A stretch of 64,000 bases of DNA, taken from NCBI GenBank assembly GCA_017557665.1, contig JAFYYI010000012.1, positions 1 to 64,000 on the forward strand, in the 5' to 3' direction. Under the pieces are notes generated by a model. It saw nothing but the letters and a program-made list of their open reading frames with translations. It ran no database searches and was not told the origin of the DNA. Made by a program: the position numbers and the translations under genes. The stretch comes from Muribaculaceae bacterium (GTDB lineage: Bacteria; Bacteroidota; Bacteroidia; Bacteroidales; Muribaculaceae). Position 1 is the first letter of the stretch, and every line of letters starts with the position of its first letter. Below, one piece after another: positions 7,188-16,191 of this stretch.

Positions 7188-10100
7188 ATGATGAAGAAAT
7201 TCTTGCTTTTTATCGCCATGACAGCGGCGCTTACCGCTGTGGCCGATACCCCCATGTGGATGCGCTATGCACGCATTTCGCCTGATGGCAACAAAATCGC
7301 GTTCTGCTACAAGGGCGACATCTATGTGGTGCCCTCGGCAGGTGGACAGGCCGTGCAGTTGACCTCCCAGTCGAGTTATGAACTCATGCCCGTGTGGTCA
7401 CCCGACGGCACGATGCTGGCGTTTGCCAGCGACCGCAAAGGCAACTATGACATCTTCGTGATGCCATCCTCGGGCGGCCAGCCCCGTCAGTTGACGCGCA
7501 ACAGCGCCTCCGAGACGCCCTGGACCTTCAGTCCCGACGGCAAGTTCATCTATTACAGTGCCTCGATTCAAGATCCCGCGAACAGCATGCTGTTCCCTTC
7601 TGGACGTCTGACCGAGGTCTATAAAGTTCCTGTTGACGGTGGCCGCGCCACGCGCGAGCTTGGCACCCCCGCCGAGTACATCACCTGGAACAAGAGCGGT
7701 GACTACTTTGTCTATCAGGACCGCAAGGGCGGTGAGGACGAGTGGCGCAAGCATCACACCTCGTCGATTACCCGCGACATCTGGCGCTATGATGCCAAAA
7801 CCGGCCATCACACCAACCTGACCGATATCGGCGGCGAGGACCGCAATCCCGTCCTCAGCCCCGACGGCAAGACCGTATATTTCTTGAGTGAGCGCAACGG
7901 CGGCTCGATGAACGTCTATTCGTTCCCCCTGGACCGTCCCAGCCAACTCACTACACTGACCAACTTCACCGTTAACCCCGTTCGTTTCCTCTCCATCGAC
8001 AACAACGGCACCCTGTGCTTCACTCAGGACGGTGAACTCTACACCATGCGTCAAGGCAGCCAGCCGCGCAAGGTGAACATCAGCCTGTGGCACGACGACA
8101 GTGACCAGGTGCAGCGCATGTCTCACACCCGTGGCGCTACCGATGCCGCGGTGTCGCCCGACGGCAAGATGGTAGCCTTTGTGGTTCGCGGCGAGGTCTT
8201 TGTCACCTCGGTGGAATATAGCACCACCAAGCGCATCACTAACACCACCGCTGCCGAGAATTGGGTGTCGTGGGGCAGTGACAACCGCACCCTGGCCTAT
8301 GCCACCGAACGCAACGGCAACTGGGAGCTTGTCCTGGCCACCATCGATCGCAAGGACGACCCCAACTTTGCCAACGCCACCCTCATCAAGGAAGAAATCC
8401 TGCTGCCCTCGACCTCCGTGGAGCGCACCCGTCCCTGCCTCTCGCCCGACGGCAAGAAGCTCGCCTTTATCGAGGACCGCTTCAGCCTCAAGGTGCTCGA
8501 CCTCAAGAGCAAGCAGGTGACTCAGGTGACCGACGGCTCGACCTGGTATGAGACCAACGGCGAGTTTAACTACTCCTGGTCGCCCGACGGCAAGTGGTTC
8601 GCCCTTGAGTTCATCGGCAACCAGCGTGACCCCTATACCGACATCGGTATCGTGTCGGCCAATGGCGGTCCCATCACCAATATCACCAGTAGCGCTTACA
8701 TCAGCGAGGATCCCCGATGGGTGATGGAAGGCAATGCCATCATGTTCCACAGCAACCGTCTCGGTATGCGCAGCCATGCCTCGTGGGGTTCTCAGGACGA
8801 CGTGTTCCTGGCCTTTGTCAATCAAGAGGCACTGGACCGTTACAACCTCAACAAGGAGGATTACGAGTTGCTGACCGAGGCCGAGAAGGAAGCCAAGAAG
8901 GCCGAAGAGAAGAAGGCCGAGGAAGCCAAAAACAGCAAGAAGAAAGGCAAAGCCGATGCCGACGAGAAGAAACCCGCCAGCAAGGACATCAATGTGGAAC
9001 TGGCAGGCATCGAGGACCGCATCGTGCGCGTGACGCCCAACTCCAGCAACATCTCTGGTTGCATGATTACCCCCGACGGCGAGTCGTTGTATTACCTGTC
9101 GGCCTTTGAAAAGGGTTATGACTTGTGGAAGATGGACCTGCGCAAGCACGAGACCAAGCTGCTGAACAAGATGGGTGGCGGCAGTGCCGACATTCAGGCC
9201 AGCAAGGACGGCAAGACGCTGTTTGTGCTTGGCGGCAGCAAGATGCAGAAACTCGTCGTGGCGGGCGACAAGCTCTCGACGATTGACTACAAGGCCGACA
9301 TGAAGATGGACCTGTTCGCCGAACGCGAATACATGTTCAACCACGTCGACAAGCAGATTGAGAAGCGTTTCTACAACCTCAACTACCACGGCTGTGACTG
9401 GAAGGCCAATGTGGAGACCTACCGCAAGTTCTTGCCCCACATCAACAACAACTACGACTTTGCCGACCTGTTGAGTGAATTGCTGGGTGAGCTGAACGCT
9501 TCACACACCGGTGGCCGTTACTATCCCACCGGCGGTGAGGCCACGGCCGACCTGGGACTCATCTACGACTGGAACTATACCGGCAACGGCCTCAAGGTCG
9601 ACGAGATTATCGAGGGCGGTCCTCTGGCTAAGGCCAAGAGCCAGATTAAGCCCGGCACCATCCTGGAGAAGATTAACGGTGTGGCCATCGACGAGGAGAA
9701 CGACTACACTGAGCTCCTCAACGGCCAGGCTGGCAAGAAGACCCTGCTCTCGCTTTATAACCCCAAGACCGGAAAGCGCTGGGAAGAGGTGGCCAAGCCC
9801 ATCAGCAAGAGCGCGTTGACCGACCTGCTCTACAAGCGTTGGGTAAAACGCAATGCCCACATTGTGGACAGCCTGTCGGGCGGTCGTCTGGGCTATGTGC
9901 ATCTGGAATCGATGAATGACGCCAGCTATCGCGACATCTACAGCCAGGTGCTGGGTAAGTACAACAAGTGCGCTGGTATTGTCATCGACACCCGCTTCAA
10001 TGGCGGTGGCCGACTGCACGAGGATATCGAGGTGCTCTTCAGCGGACAGAAGTATTTCACCCAGGTGGTGCGCGGTCGCGAGGCTTGCGACATGCCCAGC

Positions 10101-10442
10101 CGCCGTTGGAACAAGCCCAGCATCATGTTGCAGTGCGAGGCCAACTACAGCAACGCCCACGGCACACCCTGGGTTTACAGCCATGACAAGTTGGGTAAAC
10201 TCGTGGGTATGCCCGTTCCCGGCACCATGACCAGCGTGTCGTGGGAGCGCCTGCAAGACTCATCGCTCATCTTCGGTATTCCCATCATCGGTTACCTGCT
10301 GCCCGAGGGCAACTACCTCGAGAACACGCAGCTTGAACCTGACATCAAGGTGGCCAACAATCCCGAGACCGTCATCGACGGCGAGGACTTGCAGCTAAAA
10401 GCTGCCGTTGAGGAACTCATGCGCGAGTGTGGACTGAAATAA
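7188..10442 (+). CDS. Exported tricorn-like S41 protease
   Basis: A 1084-residue protein with a signal peptide (1-19). It has tricorn-type architecture: N-terminal beta-propeller blades with repeated SPDG motifs (about 25-560), a charged linker, a C1-like region, a PDZ domain (about 800-870) and a C-terminal S41 core. Catalytic candidates are the Ser-His dyad S772-H773 (NASHTGG) and the nucleophile S988 in NYSNAHG, preceded by VIDTRFNGGG. A late ENTQLEPDIKV segment matches the tail of the family. Tricorn proteases cut oligopeptides; the signal peptide suggests that this one works on imported peptides in the periplasm. Odd feature: residues about 564-600 form an Ala/Lys/Glu-rich insert inside the fold. 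A terminator follows the gene. Confidence 0.9.
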   Translation: MMKKFLLFIAMTAALTAVADTPMWMRYARISPDGNKIAFCYKGDIYVVPSAGGQAVQLTSQSSYELMPVWSPDGTMLAFASDRKGNYDIFVMPSSGGQPRQLTRNSASETPWTFSPDGKFIYYSASIQDPANSMLFPSGRLTEVYKVPVDGGRATRELGTPAEYITWNKSGDYFVYQDRKGGEDEWRKHHTSSITRDIWRYDAKTGHHTNLTDIGGEDRNPVLSPDGKTVYFLSERNGGSMNVYSFPLDRPSQLTTLTNFTVNPVRFLSIDNNGTLCFTQDGELYTMRQGSQPRKVNISLWHDDSDQVQRMSHTRGATDAAVSPDGKMVAFVVRGEVFVTSVEYSTTKRITNTTAAENWVSWGSDNRTLAYATERNGNWELVLATIDRKDDPNFANATLIKEEILLPSTSVERTRPCLSPDGKKLAFIEDRFSLKVLDLKSKQVTQVTDGSTWYETNGEFNYSWSPDGKWFALEFIGNQRDPYTDIGIVSANGGPITNITSSAYISEDPRWVMEGNAIMFHSNRLGMRSHASWGSQDDVFLAFVNQEALDRYNLNKEDYELLTEAEKEAKKAEEKKAEEAKNSKKKGKADADEKKPASKDINVELAGIEDRIVRVTPNSSNISGCMITPDGESLYYLSAFEKGYDLWKMDLRKHETKLLNKMGGGSADIQASKDGKTLFVLGGSKMQKLVVAGDKLSTIDYKADMKMDLFAEREYMFNHVDKQIEKRFYNLNYHGCDWKANVETYRKFLPHINNNYDFADLLSELLGELNASHTGGRYYPTGGEATADLGLIYDWNYTGNGLKVDEIIEGGPLAKAKSQIKPGTILEKINGVAIDEENDYTELLNGQAGKKTLLSLYNPKTGKRWEEVAKPISKSALTDLLYKRWVKRNAHIVDSLSGGRLGYVHLESMNDASYRDIYSQVLGKYNKCAGIVIDTRFNGGGRLHEDIEVLFSGQKYFTQVVRGREACDMPSRRWNKPSIMLQCEANYSNAHGTPWVYSHDKLGKLVGMPVPGTMTSVSWERLQDSSLIFGIPIIGYLLPEGNYLENTQLEPDIKVANNPETVIDGEDLQLKAAVEELMRECGLK

Positions 10443-10449
10443 ATGAACC

Positions 10450-10478
10450 AGTGGGGCCCTTTGTGGGTCCCACTTTTT
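10450..10478 (+). terminator. Terminator after the tricorn-like gene
   Basis: Stem AGTGGGGCCC / GGGTCCCACT (one G-U pair) with a 5-base loop and a run of Ts. Confidence 0.75.
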
Positions 10479-10495
10479 AATACCCTAATAAAAAT

Positions 10496-10792
10496 ATGAT
10501 GGACTTTATTACTAACAATTTGACCGACATCATCGGTTACAGTGCGTCAATCTGTATGGTGCTGGGCTATATGCCTCAGGCGATTTACACCATCCGCACC
10601 CACGATACCGAAGGTATCGCATTGCCCACCTTCCTGATGATGGGTCTGGGCGGTATCTTCTTTGCCATTCAGGGCCTGTTGCTCAAGAACTGGCCTCTGT
10701 TCATCACTAATGTCATCACGACGGTGTCAAGTGCCATCGTATTTGGCATTAAGATGTATAACGACTATTTCAAGAAGGACAAGAAAAAATAA
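10496..10792 (+). CDS. SemiSWEET-type sugar transporter
   Basis: A 98-residue protein with three transmembrane helices, the length of a single MtN3/SWEET repeat. The PQ-loop signature is present: GYMPQAIYTIRTHDTEGIAL, followed by a second helix with GGIFFAIQG and a third starting NWPLFITNV. SemiSWEETs dimerise to form a bidirectional sugar pore in the inner membrane. The Lys-rich C-terminus would face the cytoplasm. It lies between two terminators, so it may be a single-gene unit, although no clear promoter is visible in the 18 bases before it. Confidence 0.88.
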   Translation: MMDFITNNLTDIIGYSASICMVLGYMPQAIYTIRTHDTEGIALPTFLMMGLGGIFFAIQGLLLKNWPLFITNVITTVSSAIVFGIKMYNDYFKKDKKK

Positions 10793-10808
10793 CTCACGAC
10801 AATGAATG

Positions 10809-10845
10809 ATGGCATCACTCCGAAACGAGTGATGCCATTTTTTTA
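10809..10845 (+). terminator. Terminator after the SemiSWEET gene
   Basis: Perfect 12-bp stem ATGGCATCACTC / GAGTGATGCCAT with loop CGAAAC, followed by seven Ts. Confidence 0.92.
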
Positions 10846-10863
10846 AAAAGAGGGATTTTTTTC

Positions 10864-10894
10864 TTGGATGAGTCAGAAATAATCTGTACTTTTG
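10864..10894 (+). promoter_or_regulatory. Promoter of the TonB receptor operon
   Basis: -33 TTG (10864-10866) and -7 TACTTTTG (10887-10894) with a 20-bp spacer. The implied leader is about 110 bases before the ATG at 11009. Confidence 0.65.
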
Positions 10895-11008
10895 ACAAAT
10901 TTTACCTGTCAAAGCAAATGCCACCGATGGAGTTAATTTAAATTAACTTAAAATTGTCGGTATTCTGTTGAACAAACAACTATAACTTTAAATACTATTT
11001 ATGAATCT

Positions 11009-13774
11009 ATGAGACTTAAACTGTTTTTGCTATTAGCACTCTTTGCCACCTTGCCGGTGCTGGCGCAACGAGAAGGTGTGCAAGGCAGAGTGTTTGATGC
11101 CAAAAGCGGGTCACCCGTTGTAGGGGCGACCGTAATCCTTGACAATCAAGGCAAAGCAGCGACGACGGACACAGAGGGTCTGTTCATCATCGATGATGCG
11201 GCTCCCGGTTCTGACAAACTGCTTATTCTCGCTTATGGCTACAATGACTGGTCGCGTGACATCACCATTGTCGACGGCATGATGGCGAACATGGGCGACA
11301 TTGAGATTGAGCCGATTTCCTTTGAGAGCGCTCAAGCCCTGGAGTTCCGCAATGCCATGGCCGACATGGCGCTGTCGGAGTCGCAACTTGAAGACGAAGA
11401 AGGCAACACCCAAGAGATTGCCTTGCTGAGCGGTGCAAGCGACAACCCCTTCTATCAAGCCTCGAGTTACACTTTCAGCACCGCCCGTTTCCGCATCCGT
11501 GGTTACGAGAACCAGAAGACGGAGACCTACATCAACAGCATTCCATTCAATGATGCAATCCGCTTCTCGTTCAATTACTCGATGACCGGCGGTTTGAATC
11601 AGGCCTTCAGGAACAAGACCATCGGTATGGGTCTGGAGGATAATTCCTACGGTTTTGGCGGCATCGGTGGTGCCAACAACATCAAGACCTTTGCTGCTGA
11701 TTATGCACCCGGCACACGTTTGAGTCTCGCTTATACTAACGGTAACTACCGTTGGCGCGGCATGGTGACTCACGCCACGGGCTTGAACAAGCATGGCTGG
11801 GCGATGACCGTTTCGGCAGTGGCCCGCTATGCCGACGAGGGTGTGTATCCCGGTTCATTCTACAACAGTGTGGGTTATTTCCTCTCGTTACAGAAGGTTT
11901 TCAACCCGCAGCACTCGTTGTCGTTGACGACCTTTGGCGCACCGACCAAGCGTGCGGCCAACTCTGCTATCTATGAAGAGTGTGGCCTGCTGGTGGGCAG
12001 CTACATGTACAACCCTGACTGGGGCTGGCAAGAGGGCAAGAAACGCAACTCCAAGGTGGTTGAATCCTTTGACCCCACCGCTATTCTGAACTGGCTGTGG
12101 AAACCCAGCGACCACATCTCGTTAAACACGGGTTTTGCCTATCACAAGTCGTTCTACAGCAAGGCCGCGCTCAACTGGCACAAGGCTGCCGACCCTCGCC
12201 CCGACTACTATCGTTACCTGCCGTCCTATTTTGATGTGAATACCGAAGCGTTTGACATCTATTTTGACCGTTGGCGCAGTGAGAGCGAATACACCCAGAT
12301 CCGTTGGGACAACCTCTATCAGACAAACTACCTGAATAACCGTGAGGCTGACGAGACGGGTGTGGAGAAGGGTTCGACCTACATCCTTGAGAACCGCCAC
12401 AGCAACCAGTCGAGCTTCACGCTCTCGTCGGTGCTCAACATGCGTCTCACCAATCAATTGACTATGCAGACCGGTGCCAATGCCAACTACACCTTGTCGT
12501 CCTACTACAAGACCATCAAGGACCTGCTGGGCGGACGCTACTGGCTTGACATCGATAACTTCAGCGAGCGTGACTTCCCCGAGAATCCCGATATGGCCCA
12601 GAACGACATGGACAACCCCAACGCCAAGGCTGGGAAGGGTGACCGTTTCGGTTACGACTACGACATCCTTACCCTCAAGGCGCAGTTGTGGAACCAGTGG
12701 GTGCTGAACCTGGCCAAGTGGGAATTGTTTGCCAGTGTCAAGGGTGAGTACTTCCAGTTCCAGCGCGATGGTAAGATGCGCAACGGACGCGCTCCCGAGA
12801 ACTCCTACGGCAAGGGTGACACCCACCGTTTCTTGACCTATGGCGCCAAGGCCGGTATCACCTTCAAACTGGATGGCCGCAACAGTTTCACGGGCCATGC
12901 CTACTATGGCACCGAGGCCCCGCGCCCCTATGACGCTTACATCTCGTCGCGTACCAAGGATGACGTCATCGATCTCAAGGTAGAGAAGACCTTCTCGGCC
13001 GACCTGAGTTATGCGATGAACTTCCGCAACTTCAAGAGCATCGTGACCGTCTTCTTCACCGACCAGCGTGACAACACCGAGCGCACGGCATTCTATGATG
13101 ACCAGTACAGCACCTTCTGTAACTTTGCGCTCACCGGCGTTCACAAGCAGTACAAGGGCGTTGAGGTAGGCTTGAGTTACAAACTGTCTCCCTCGCTCAC
13201 CATGAGCGCCGCTGCCAACATTGCACGCTACCAGTACAAGAACCGTCCCATCGGCACCCGCAGCTATGAAAATGGCGTTCAGGAGGATGTCACCGAGATG
13301 GTTTATCTGAAAAACTTCTATGTGGCAGGAACGCCCCAGGAGTGCTACATGCTGGCATTCAACTGGGCAGGTCCCAAGCAGTGGTTTGTTGAATTGAATG
13401 GCGCTTGGATGAACCGTTCCTATGTAAGCATCTCGCCTGTACGCCATGTCGAGATGCCCACCCTGTACACGATGGCCAACAGCGAAGAGCACCTGCAGCA
13501 GATGATTAAGGACATCACCCAACAGGAGAAACTCAACGAGGCCCTGGTAATCAATGCCAGCATCGGTCATGTGATTTACATCAACCGCACGGCATCGTTC
13601 AACATCAACCTGAATCTGAACAACATTCTTGACAACAAGAAGATCCAGACGGGTGGTTATCAGCAGGGTCGTATCGACACCAAGGATATCACCAACACCG
13701 CCAACAAGTTCCCCAACAAGTATTACTATGCTCAGGGCTTCAAGGTGTTCCTGAACTTGGGTCTGAAGTTCTAA
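11009..13774 (+). CDS. TonB-dependent receptor with CarboxypepD_reg-like domain
   Basis: A 921-residue outer-membrane receptor. After a signal peptide (1-20, ending VLAQ), residues about 22-110 form a CarboxypepD_reg-like beta-sandwich (VQGRVFDAKSGSPVVGATV). A plug-like region (FRIRGYENQKTETYINSIP, GFGGIGGANNIKTFA) and then a long barrel rich in alternating aromatic strands follow, ending in a terminal LNLGLKF with a C-terminal Phe. No SusD homologue is next to it. Instead a DUF5689 lipoprotein and a secreted endonuclease-family protein follow on the same strand. The receptor probably imports a product made by that enzyme. Receptor class is firm; substrate is inferred. Confidence 0.88.
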   Translation: MRLKLFLLLALFATLPVLAQREGVQGRVFDAKSGSPVVGATVILDNQGKAATTDTEGLFIIDDAAPGSDKLLILAYGYNDWSRDITIVDGMMANMGDIEIEPISFESAQALEFRNAMADMALSESQLEDEEGNTQEIALLSGASDNPFYQASSYTFSTARFRIRGYENQKTETYINSIPFNDAIRFSFNYSMTGGLNQAFRNKTIGMGLEDNSYGFGGIGGANNIKTFAADYAPGTRLSLAYTNGNYRWRGMVTHATGLNKHGWAMTVSAVARYADEGVYPGSFYNSVGYFLSLQKVFNPQHSLSLTTFGAPTKRAANSAIYEECGLLVGSYMYNPDWGWQEGKKRNSKVVESFDPTAILNWLWKPSDHISLNTGFAYHKSFYSKAALNWHKAADPRPDYYRYLPSYFDVNTEAFDIYFDRWRSESEYTQIRWDNLYQTNYLNNREADETGVEKGSTYILENRHSNQSSFTLSSVLNMRLTNQLTMQTGANANYTLSSYYKTIKDLLGGRYWLDIDNFSERDFPENPDMAQNDMDNPNAKAGKGDRFGYDYDILTLKAQLWNQWVLNLAKWELFASVKGEYFQFQRDGKMRNGRAPENSYGKGDTHRFLTYGAKAGITFKLDGRNSFTGHAYYGTEAPRPYDAYISSRTKDDVIDLKVEKTFSADLSYAMNFRNFKSIVTVFFTDQRDNTERTAFYDDQYSTFCNFALTGVHKQYKGVEVGLSYKLSPSLTMSAAANIARYQYKNRPIGTRSYENGVQEDVTEMVYLKNFYVAGTPQECYMLAFNWAGPKQWFVELNGAWMNRSYVSISPVRHVEMPTLYTMANSEEHLQQMIKDITQQEKLNEALVINASIGHVIYINRTASFNINLNLNNILDNKKIQTGGYQQGRIDTKDITNTANKFPNKYYYAQGFKVFLNLGLKF

Positions 13775-13836
13775 TCAATCATCACATCTAATTCAACAAT
13801 CAACCAGATATTAATAAAACAAACAATACAACCACT

Positions 13837-16122
13837 ATGAAACGTTTTAATTATTATCTCAGCCTGATGCTCCTGTTGGTGTTCACCGCCGCTTGCAGTG
13901 ATGAGTTTGACCAGCCGCCTATGGTGATTCCCACTGCCGAACACACCCCCAACATGACCATCGCTGAATTCAAGGCCAAGTACTGGCAGGACGCCGTCAA
14001 TTACATTGACACCGTCAAGGAAGACATCGTCATCCACGGTTGGGTGACCAGTAGCGACGAGAGCGGCAACATCTACAAGTCGCTTTATATCAGCGACGGT
14101 ACTGCTGGTATCAACATCTCGATTAACCAGAACAGTCTGTACAACAACTACCGCCTCGGTCAGGAAGTCGTAATCCCGATGAAGGGCTACTTCGTGGGCA
14201 AGTACAACGGCCAGCAGCAGTTGGGTTATCCTGCATGGTATGCCAGCGGCAGCGTGTGGGAGGCAACCTTCCTGCCCCAGGCCATGTGGGAGTCGATGGT
14301 AGAACTCAATGGTCTGCCCGACTTGAGCAAGGTTGATACCTTGGACGTCAGCATCAGCGACTTCCAGGGCAAGACCGATTCCGAGACGTTGTTGAAGTAC
14401 CAGGGCAAGCTGGTGCGCATCAGCGGAGTTCAGTTTACCGAGGCCGATGGTGTGACCACCTTTGCCGAGTCCACTGCCACGACCAACCGCACCATTGCCG
14501 ATGAGGATGGCAACCAGCTCATCGTCCGTAACAGCAACTATGCCGACTTCCGTGCTGATGCCCTTCCCGAGGGCTCTGTTGACGTTGTGGGTCTGCTCAG
14601 TTTCTATGCCACTCGCCAGAACTCCTCCGGCACCTGGCAGTTCTATCTGCGCGATGCACATGACGTGATTGGCGGTGGTGGCAAGGGTACCAAGAGTAAT
14701 CCTTTCACCGTTGATGAGGCAATCCAGGAGGTACCGAAGGTGGATCCCGGATTCAACCCGATGCCCAGTAAGCCGTATTGGGTAAGCGGTTACGTTGTGG
14801 GTGCTGTAGCCGGTGAGGTGACCACCATCACCAGCAATGCCGACATTGAGTGGGCGGCTCCCACCTCCATCGACAACACCATTGTCATTGCCGATGATCC
14901 CAATTGCAAGGATGTCAACAAGTGCTTTATCATTAATCTGGCACAAGGTTCCAAGGCTCGTGAAGAACTCAGCCTCAAGAAGTATCCTGCACTCTACAAG
15001 AAGCAGCTCAAGGTGAAGGGCCCGTTCGAACACTTCATGGGCAAGTATGGTATCATTGAGTTGATGGACTATGAACGTCCCGAAATTCCTGTTTTAACGC
15101 TTGAAGAAGGATTTGATACCGCGCTGCCCACCACGTGGAGCAATATTACCGTTTCAGGTGACAAGTCCTGGTATCAGACGGTATTCACCCAGACGAATAA
15201 CGGCTATGCCGCTATGACAGGCTACAAGGGCAACAACCCGCCCTTCGATGCATGGTTGATCACTCCTCTGCTGGATATCGAGCATGCCGCTTCCAAGATT
15301 CTCAACTTCCGCACCCAGGTGGCCGGCTACGGTAGCACGACGAGCCGATTTGAGGTTTATATCCTTGACTCCAAGAATCCCGATGCCGCAGGTGTGAAAG
15401 TTAAGCTGAATCCGACTATCGCTACCGCAACCGGTGGCTCCCCCGTTTACAGTGACTGGGCAGAGTCGGGTGATGTGGATCTGTCGCAGTGGGCCAATGG
15501 CTGCTACTACATCGGCTTCCGCTTCTATGCTACCCAGGATGCCAACTATGCTACCTGGTGTGTTGACGACGTGACGTTCGGTCATGCTCCCAAGTTGGCA
15601 ACTGCCTCTGACTTTGAGACCATCCTCCAGGGTGAGGAGAAGGACTACACCACCACGCTGGGCACTTACACCTCCAAGGCTGGTTGGGTAGCCTCCAACT
15701 GCACGATCCTCAAGGGTGGTGCATCGGACGGCAATCCCGTCTTCACCTTTATCGGTTATGCCCTGGGTTCCAGCACGACCTATGCCAAGGCTCCCACCCT
15801 CAACGGTGGCACGAGCAGTGTCGGCACAATCGTTTCGCCGGTGTTGAAGGGCGGTATGAAAAAGCTTCGCTTCAACTATGGCTCGGCTTATTCCGGCAAA
15901 CTGCTGTCCTTCCGTGTTGACGTGAAGCAGAATGGCAACGTCGTGAAGTCTTGGACCATCAATGACACCAACGTGACACAGAAGAAGGCCTACTCCTTCG
16001 AGGAGAGCTGCTCGGTGAACGGCGACTTCACCATCGAGTTCACCAACCTGTGCCCGTCTAACGCTACCGGCAACAAGGACCGCGCTTCGATCTGGAACGT
16101 AAACTGGGATTCGGCTGAGTGA
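13837..16122 (+). CDS. DUF5689 / choice-of-anchor J lipoprotein
   Basis: A 761-residue lipoprotein with its lipobox Cys at residue 20 (FTAAC). Domains in order: DUF5689, an OB-like module (about 45-285, IVIHGWVTSSDESGNIYKSL); a second OB-like, DUF6359-type module (about 290-415, SKPYWVSGYVVGAVAGE); a choice-of-anchor J beta-sandwich (about 425-590, DAWLITPLLDIEH, WCVDDVTFG); and a C-terminal beta-rich domain. This is the build of a surface-exposed binding lipoprotein. It sits between the TonB receptor (62 bases upstream) and the secreted endonuclease-family gene (69 bases downstream), where a SusD-like protein would be in a glycan locus. OB folds often bind nucleic acids or oligosaccharides, but no ligand is proven. 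Confidence 0.85.
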   Translation: MKRFNYYLSLMLLLVFTAACSDEFDQPPMVIPTAEHTPNMTIAEFKAKYWQDAVNYIDTVKEDIVIHGWVTSSDESGNIYKSLYISDGTAGINISINQNSLYNNYRLGQEVVIPMKGYFVGKYNGQQQLGYPAWYASGSVWEATFLPQAMWESMVELNGLPDLSKVDTLDVSISDFQGKTDSETLLKYQGKLVRISGVQFTEADGVTTFAESTATTNRTIADEDGNQLIVRNSNYADFRADALPEGSVDVVGLLSFYATRQNSSGTWQFYLRDAHDVIGGGGKGTKSNPFTVDEAIQEVPKVDPGFNPMPSKPYWVSGYVVGAVAGEVTTITSNADIEWAAPTSIDNTIVIADDPNCKDVNKCFIINLAQGSKAREELSLKKYPALYKKQLKVKGPFEHFMGKYGIIELMDYERPEIPVLTLEEGFDTALPTTWSNITVSGDKSWYQTVFTQTNNGYAAMTGYKGNNPPFDAWLITPLLDIEHAASKILNFRTQVAGYGSTTSRFEVYILDSKNPDAAGVKVKLNPTIATATGGSPVYSDWAESGDVDLSQWANGCYYIGFRFYATQDANYATWCVDDVTFGHAPKLATASDFETILQGEEKDYTTTLGTYTSKAGWVASNCTILKGGASDGNPVFTFIGYALGSSTTYAKAPTLNGGTSSVGTIVSPVLKGGMKKLRFNYGSAYSGKLLSFRVDVKQNGNVVKSWTINDTNVTQKKAYSFEESCSVNGDFTIEFTNLCPSNATGNKDRASIWNVNWDSAE

Positions 16123-16191
16123 TATTAAACTTCATCTCTGACCATTTGTCTAAGGGTAAAAGTTAAGCCGAACAACAAAAACGACAGAAAT

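Noticed and set aside
7398..9440. A 680-codon open frame on the minus strand opposite the tricorn-like gene
   Set aside because: It lies fully inside the tricorn-like gene and its translation has no fold signature, with Val/Gly/Leu-rich low-information sequence typical of an antisense shadow.
12122..13570. Long antisense frame inside the TonB receptor gene
   Set aside because: Composition is that of a shadow frame, no start signal or conserved motif; the plus-strand receptor explains the region.
13771..15033. Antisense frame inside the DUF5689 lipoprotein gene
   Set aside because: No recognisable domain and complete overlap with a well-supported gene.
11009..16122. Classic SusC/SusD glycan locus
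   Set aside because: The receptor's neighbour has DUF5689 and choice-of-anchor J features, not a SusD TPR-like fold, and no glycosidase follows.
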